A stretch of 64,000 bases of DNA, from positions 372,001 through 436,000 of the forward strand of contig NZ_AP024324.1 of NCBI RefSeq assembly GCF_018408855.1, given 5' to 3'. Below, one piece after another: positions 59,696 through 64,000 of this stretch. Source of the stretch: Caballeronia sp. NK8. Lineage in GTDB: Bacteria > Pseudomonadota > Gammaproteobacteria > Burkholderiales > Burkholderiaceae. The position numbers and the translations under genes were made by a program. Numbering within the stretch: position 1 is the first letter of the stretch; each line of letters starts with the position of its first letter. The notes beneath the pieces were generated by a model. That model was not told the DNA's origin, ran no database searches, and saw only the letters and a program-made list of their open reading frames with translations.

Positions 59696-60469
59696 TCAGG
59701 CGCGGTAGATCGGCGCCCCCTGAGGAGCGCCCGTCGCGCCACCATCCAGCACAATCTCCTGCGCGGTGATGTTGGACGATGCGCTCGACGCCAGAAAGAG
59801 CACTGCGTCGGCAACTTCGTCCGGCTCACCAAGGCGGTTCAGCGGAATCTTCTGCTTGAGTTTTGCTTCGAGCGAATGCATTGCCTCCTGTGACGTTGCA
59901 ACGACATCCCAGATGGGTGTGCGAGTGGCGCCCGGCGTCACCTGATTCACCCGAATACCCTTAGGGGCCAATTCGGCCGCCATGACACGGGTGAGTGAGC
60001 GAACAGCACCCTTCGCTGCGGCATAGGCAGACCAGCCCGGCACTCCTTGCACAGCATGCACCGACCCATTCAAGATCACCGACGCGCCTGTCTTGAGGTG
60101 CGGAATACACGCCTGCACGGTGAAGAAAACACTGGTCAGGTTCGTGGCAATCAAGGCCTGGAACACGGCTGGCGTCGTCCCGCCCAACGGCGTCATCCCT
60201 GCCGCACCGGCGTTCACGAATACGATGTCGACCGCACCTAAATCCTTTGCGATCTGATTAACGACAGGCTCGATGGCTGCCGCGTCGCTTACGTCGAGCT
60301 CGTACGTCGACAGATGCTCGCCCAGTTCGCTTCTCGCCTGTGCAAGCGTCGATGCATTCCTGCCGGTTATAGCGACCTTCGCACCCTCGGCAATAAACCG
60401 GCGAGCCGTAGCCAAGCCGATCCCGCTATTGCCACCGGTGATCAAGGCGACTTTTCCATTGAGCGTCAT
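59696..60469 (-). CDS. SDR-family oxidoreductase
   Basis: 257 residues from M-T-L-N-G-K-V-A-L-I-T-G-G at 60469 (GAGGAT eight bases before). T-G-G-N-S-G-I-G cofactor loop, N-A-G in the core, catalytic Ser in I-L-N-G-S-V-H and Y-A-A-A-K at the Tyr-Lys site; C-terminal I-V-L-D-G-G typical of 3-oxoacyl-ACP reductase-like SDRs. Cofactor preference not shown. Second of two SDR genes on this strand, 183 bp after the one at 60653. Confidence 0.87.
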   Translation of the reverse strand: MTLNGKVALITGGNSGIGLATARRFIAEGAKVAITGRNASTLAQARSELGEHLSTYELDVSDAAAIEPVVNQIAKDLGAVDIVFVNAGAAGMTPLGGTTPAVFQALIATNLTSVFFTVQACIPHLKTGASVILNGSVHAVQGVPGWSAYAAAKGAVRSLTRVMAAELAPKGIRVNQVTPGATRTPIWDVVATSQEAMHSLEAKLKQKIPLNRLGEPDEVADAVLFLASSASSNITAQEIVLDGGATGAPQGAPIYRA

Positions 60470-60652
60470 CGATATCCTCTTTTGCAGAAAGCCAGTTCGT
60501 CCCATCATCCACATGAATACGGGCAGCAGATATGGACAGGTGGACTGCCTGGTCTGGCGGCAACATGGTCTCGTAACGAGTCACTGCCATTCGCAATCTT
60601 TCGGCAGATCCTCGCGAATGCTTACGCGAACAGGATCTGCCGTCAGTATCGG

Positions 60653-61453
60653 TCAAGCCTTTCGATAGCGCGGTGCAGGCGTACCCGTCTGCGTCGCCGC
60701 GAACAACGCGGCGCGCGCCGCATCGTACTTCGCCCACAGGCTTTCGTCGGCGACCGACGGCCAGGTGACCGCTTCTCCGTTGTCGAGACCGGCCAGCGCA
60801 GAGTCGACCATGTCTTCCGCGCTCATCACGGTCTCTGGTCGAAGCGCGGACAGCGGCACGCCGGATACGCCTTCCGACCAGATTTCAGTCGCGGTCGACG
60901 CGGGCAGCACAACCTGCACCTTCACGCCAGTCTTCGCCAGTTCATCCTGAAGACCGCGCGTAAAAGCCAGCACATAAGCCTTCGTACCGCTATAAACCGA
61001 GCTCACCGGCAACGAGTGGACAGCCAGCACCGAAGCGATGTTGATGATCACCCCGTCGTTGCGCGACAGAAATCCAGGCAGCACGGCGTGTGTGAGTCGC
61101 GTCAGCGACGTAATGTTCAGCGCCACCTGCGACGACGAATCGTTCAACGACGACTGCGCGAGCGGGCGCAGCCGGGCGAAGTCCGCATTGTTGACGAGCA
61201 CATGCACGCTGGCATCGTTCGCAAGCACCGCTTCGACACTGGCGATGTCCGCGTCCTTCTCGAGGTCGGCGACAAGAACCCGAACTTTGGCGCCGTGCGT
61301 CTCGGACAGCTTGCTCGACAACGCGGCGAGGCGGTCGGCACGCCGCGCGACCAGGATGAGGTCGTAGCCGCGCGCGGCCAGACGGTCAGCATAGACAGCG
61401 CCGATACCCGAGGATGCGCCGGTCACGACGGCGGTTTTCCTGGAAGTGGACAT
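60653..61453 (-). CDS. SDR-family oxidoreductase (DltE/YqjQ-like)
   Basis: 266 residues from M-S-T-S-R-K-T-A-V-V-T-G at 61453 (GGAGA five bases before). T-G-A-S-S-G-I-G loop, N-N-A-D-F core and Y-S-G-T-K catalytic pair, plus R-R-A-D-R-L in the second strand as in classical SDRs that act on ketones or alcohols. Divergent from a MarR gene with two matching 12-bp dyads between the two; induction by release of MarR is likely. Confidence 0.87.
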   Translation of the reverse strand: MSTSRKTAVVTGASSGIGAVYADRLAARGYDLILVARRADRLAALSSKLSETHGAKVRVLVADLEKDADIASVEAVLANDASVHVLVNNADFARLRPLAQSSLNDSSSQVALNITSLTRLTHAVLPGFLSRNDGVIINIASVLAVHSLPVSSVYSGTKAYVLAFTRGLQDELAKTGVKVQVVLPASTATEIWSEGVSGVPLSALRPETVMSAEDMVDSALAGLDNGEAVTWPSVADESLWAKYDAARAALFAATQTGTPAPRYRKA

Positions 61454-61474
61454 GCATTTCTCCGCTAAATTAAG

Positions 61475-61506
61475 TTGAGTGCTCAATTATTTGATTGAGG
61501 GCTCAA
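61475..61506. promoter_or_regulatory. Two tandem MarR operator dyads
   Basis: TTGAGTGCTCAA (61475-61486) and TTGAGGGCTCAA (61495-61506), both TTGAG-N2-CTCAA, with starts exactly 20 bp apart (about two helical turns) between the divergent SDR (61453) and marR (61565). Very likely MarR binding sites controlling both genes. Confidence 0.78.
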
Positions 61507-61564
61507 GTTTATAGCGATATCATTGGTACTTGTCAACAGTGCTGTACTCAACCATCCTTACGTC

Positions 61565-62122
61565 ATGGGAAAGAAACGTGATGAAACGGCTGCCTCCGCA
61601 GTCGGCGTGGGCCGAGCGCCGCGCGAAGAGAGGAGCCTTTTTGAGGATCTGGTGTGCACCAATACGTCGCTCAGGCGCGCGGCACGGCGCCTCGGTAATC
61701 TGTATGACGATGCGCTTGCGCCGTTAGGCCTGAAGGCAACGCAGGTTGGGTTATTGGCGGATATCGAACGGCTCGCGGCTGCTCGTGACCGTCAATGGCC
61801 TACCTTGCAGGATCTCGCGGGCAAGCTCGCGATCCAGATTTCGGCTGTGACGCATGCACTGCGGCCGCTGATCCGGGATGGTCTGGTGGAATTGCGCACG
61901 GATGAGCAAGACAGACGGACCAAGCGCGCCGTTTTGACGGACGTTGGCACGGCCCGCCTGCACGAATCCGTCGCCTATTGGGCAAAGGCAAACCAGCGCG
62001 TAGAACAGATATTGGGCCGCGATTCGGCTGCCAGCTTGCGCTCGCTCGCCGATCACGTGGCGTCGGATGCGTTCCTCGACGCGTATAACGATGGCCAGAC
62101 TCGAATTGACAGGCGCTCCTAG
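61565..62122 (+). CDS. MarR-family transcriptional regulator
   Basis: 185 residues from M-G-K-K-R-D-E-T at 61565; a TTG at 61523 is possible but less likely. Winged helix: L-R-R-A-A-R-R-L-G-N-L-Y-D-D-A-L, T-L-Q-D-L-A-G-K-L-A-I-Q-I-S-A-V-T-H, then V-E-L-R-T-D-E-Q-D-R-R-T-K in the wing. Two operator dyads lie between it and the SDR gene. Such proteins release DNA on binding phenolics or electrophiles; the inducer here is unknown. Confidence 0.87.
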   Translation: MGKKRDETAASAVGVGRAPREERSLFEDLVCTNTSLRRAARRLGNLYDDALAPLGLKATQVGLLADIERLAAARDRQWPTLQDLAGKLAIQISAVTHALRPLIRDGLVELRTDEQDRRTKRAVLTDVGTARLHESVAYWAKANQRVEQILGRDSAASLRSLADHVASDAFLDAYNDGQTRIDRRS

Positions 62123-62315
62123 TCACGCTCGTCCGCGAGTCGACGGCAAAGGTCGAGGTTGCGTGCTATCAGCCCAAAATCGACAAGACGTCAATTTGAG
62201 CGACTCCAGTGACCGTACTGGCCTTAAAACGGTCGTACGTTGCTGGCTGCCGAATGTCGCAAACTGGCCGGTCACTGCCTGACGGCGGCCGTCCACCCGA
62301 ACCCATGCGTGCCAT

Positions 62316-63044
62316 CTATGTGGAGGCAGACACCATCAGAATCATGGGGCGCTCCAGTTCTTCGACCAATTGCGGCATCTCCTCTATCTGTCCGGGTGTT
62401 GGAGCAAACTCCTCAACCCGGCGAATTTCGAAGCCCGTGTCGATCAGCGCATTCAACGTCGTACCAAGCGTTCTGTGGTACTTCAGAACGCCCTCAACAA
62501 ACCAGTTTGTTCGACGTTCACCTTCGACCGAGTATCCGTTCACCGGCCAGGTTTTGCGGCCCCCTTCATCGTTGATCCAGCGCGCATGAGTTGCTGCCAT
62601 AAAGATCGGATGTTCGGTCGTAAAAACCAAATGCCCATTGGGAACGAGTGCCTGGTAAATCACGCGCATGAGGCGGCCAAAATCCTGGATATAGTGGAAA
62701 CTCAGCGCGCTGTAAGCCAGATCGAAAGCCTTCTCGGCAAGCTCCAACGTGTTGAGATCGGCCATACGATACTCAATCGCGGCGTCCGTCGTGCTCGCCC
62801 TAGCCCGCTCAATCATATTCTTCGACAGGTCGAGTCCAAGGACCGAAATCGCGCCTTGATCCCGCATCCAGCGGGAGGCCCAGCCAAAGCCACACCCTAG
62901 ATCGACAACACGCTTGCCGTTTAGATCAGGCAGCAAGGCTTGGATTGCGCGCCATTCGGGTGCGCCGTCGAGTCCATGCACCTGCCGGGGAATCTGGCTG
63001 TAGCCCAGGAAGAACTCGGGATCGTCGTAGATGTTCTGCGCCAT
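62316..63044 (-). CDS. SAM-dependent class I methyltransferase
   Basis: 242 residues from M-A-Q-N-I-Y-D-D-P at 63044. SAM-binding motif V-V-D-L-G-C-G-F-G-W-A-S near residue 47, then the acidic L-G-L-D-L-S and the post-II segment A-F-D-L-A-Y-S-A-L-S-F-H-Y. The general UbiE/COQ5-like fold gives no substrate. An in-frame start at 63098 adds a hydrophobic leader without a ribosome site. Single gene, not in an obvious operon. Confidence 0.85.
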   Translation of the reverse strand: MAQNIYDDPEFFLGYSQIPRQVHGLDGAPEWRAIQALLPDLNGKRVVDLGCGFGWASRWMRDQGAISVLGLDLSKNMIERARASTTDAAIEYRMADLNTLELAEKAFDLAYSALSFHYIQDFGRLMRVIYQALVPNGHLVFTTEHPIFMAATHARWINDEGGRKTWPVNGYSVEGERRTNWFVEGVLKYHRTLGTTLNALIDTGFEIRRVEEFAPTPGQIEEMPQLVEELERPMILMVSAST

Positions 63045-63459
63045 GTGTTGCACCGGAAGATAAAAGATAAGGCTGGTGGGCACGCCGACATACCCCATCC
63101 GGAGGGAACGCCGAAGGCAGCGGTCAGCGTGGTCGCCGTTTCGCTCGGCGGGACATTATCCTGCCCGGGCGACAACATGGCTAACCAGTTACTGGTCGGT
63201 GCCGATTGTCAGCAATCCACGCGATTATGTCGAAATTTCAAATTGGCCGATCGCTACCCGGTAGCCGGTAGCCGTCGGAAAACTCGTGCTAAGTCGTTTT
63301 TGCGCCAAGTACGCTCATTACACCCTGATTATCATGATGCTCATTGAATTGAAAAGGCGCCTGACGGAAAGGGCGTTTTACGCTTTTGGTGGGCAGTTTT
63401 CCACGAGATAATTCCGCGCGCGCCAGGCACAAATTCAAAACAAGGCTAGGACCGCCATC
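63045..63459. other. Divergent intergenic region, no gene seen
   Basis: 415 bp between the methyltransferase and the TolB-like gene. Contains the promoter for each. No strong dyad or coding frame seen. Confidence 0.35.
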
Positions 63460-64000
63460 ATGAACGATCCATTCAAACTGATAGCAATCGCCGCCGCACT
63501 GATCGCGTTCTTGTTCGCCGCGGCCGCGGACGCACAATCCGTCGTTGTCCAGTACGGCAACCTTGTCTATCGCAACGCCTCAGGCGCAACCGAAGTGCTC
63601 ACGGAGACAGGGGCCGACGGGAGCCCGACGATTTCCCCGGATGGCAATCTGGTGGCCTTCACGCGCCTGCAGCCAGGCGAACGGGAGAACAAGAAGATTG
63701 CGGGTAGCGGGCCTCAGCGCGACGTTTACGTGATTCGCATCTCGGACCATGTGTCCAGGAAGATCGTTACAGCAGCGCATTCGGCACAACCTGAGAATGA
63801 GCTATCTGGCATCAACTCACTTACGTTTTCGCCGGATGGCTCGACGCTCTATTTCAACACGGCAGCGTGGGCGACATCGAAAGCGATTCATGCCGTTTCG
63901 GTTCAAGGCGGTCGCGAGCGGTTTGTTACAAACGGCAATGGCTTTGCGGTTGTCCAGCACGGTGAATACGCGGGCTACCTAGTGACGAGCCAGCACCGAT
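63460..64000 (+). CDS. TolB/WD40-like beta-propeller exported protein, 5' part
   Basis: A frame from the ATG at 63460 runs off the right edge after 180 codons. An N-terminal signal peptide (M-N-D-P-F-K-L-I-A-I then an Ala-rich hydrophobic stretch, cleavage after A-D-A) leads into PD40/TolB-type repeats: S-P-T-I-S-P-D-G-N-L-V-A-F-T and S-L-T-F-S-P-D-G-S-T-L-Y-F. Such repeats form a beta-propeller, and the periplasm is the likely site. Role not known; no tol or pal gene is in view. Confidence 0.8.
   Translation, partial: MNDPFKLIAIAAALIAFLFAAAADAQSVVVQYGNLVYRNASGATEVLTETGADGSPTISPDGNLVAFTRLQPGERENKKIAGSGPQRDVYVIRISDHVSRKIVTAAHSAQPENELSGINSLTFSPDGSTLYFNTAAWATSKAIHAVSVQGGRERFVTNGNGFAVVQHGEYAGYLVTSQHR

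Overview
The window looks like an accessory replicon or a variable chromosomal region of a Burkholderiaceae bacterium (Burkholderia/Paraburkholderia/Caballeronia type). This rests on high GC, a Gram-negative porin ending in Phe, many LysR/TetR/GntR/MarR/HxlR regulators, paralogous MFS and DctA carriers, and SDRs and CoA enzymes with no housekeeping or RNA genes. No tRNA, rRNA, CRISPR, intact insertion sequence, plasmid origin or phage gene was seen. The genus is inference.
Layout. (1) 1-3113: a divergent LysR gene (cut by the window edge), an ACS-type MFS carrier, a ureohydrolase and a HutD-like cupin, with a perfect LysR-type dyad between. (2) 3153-9241: a minus-strand operon dctA, four succinate dehydrogenase/fumarate reductase subunits and a two-subunit class I fumarase, whose flavoprotein lacks the His used for covalent FAD. 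(3) 9683-13753: TauE/SafE exporter, LysR, porin, small dimeric barrel protein. (4) 13862-19959: LysR, class III CoA-transferase, HMG-CoA-lyase-like enzyme, VOC protein, second DctA and a 2-hydroxyacid dehydrogenase, read as CoA activation and retro-Claisen cleavage of a branched hydroxy-dicarboxylate. (5) 20023-27266: a broken DUF1254/DUF1214 gene, sensor kinase, DUF421, ParB-like protein, pyruvate-oxidase-like ThDP enzyme, YghA-like SDR, flavin reductase, single-domain response regulator.
(6) 27762-37089: the most unusual catabolic cluster: a three-subunit molybdenum hydroxylase, MFS carrier, EthD protein, 3-hydroxyisobutyrate-dehydrogenase-like enzyme and, divergently, a close relative of 6-oxocamphor hydrolase plus an SMP-30 lactonase and a TetR regulator. 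Three copies of an 11-bp motif, two in dyads, sit at the divergent promoters and at the tetR promoter. (7) 37151-39431: a second TetR gene with a perfect operator dyad, then NmrA-like and GST genes.
(8) 39455-55681: a nitrogen-compound island: NodB-type amidohydrolase, GntR and flavin reductase; a polyamine-type ABC importer; TetR; a BMP/nucleoside-type ABC importer; then a RutB/BiuH-like cysteine hydrolase, two amidase-signature enzymes, AtzG-like and AtzH/HpxZ-like proteins, nearly all joined by 4-bp start/stop overlaps. (9) 56156-59513: an HxlR regulator, a deleted SDR gene, an MFS exporter and a crotonase; one TGGTT-N9-AACCA operator candidate recurs. (10) 59696-62122: two SDRs and a MarR regulator with two 12-bp dyads exactly 20 bp apart. 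(11) 62316-64000: a methyltransferase and the start of a TolB-like beta-propeller protein that runs off the window.
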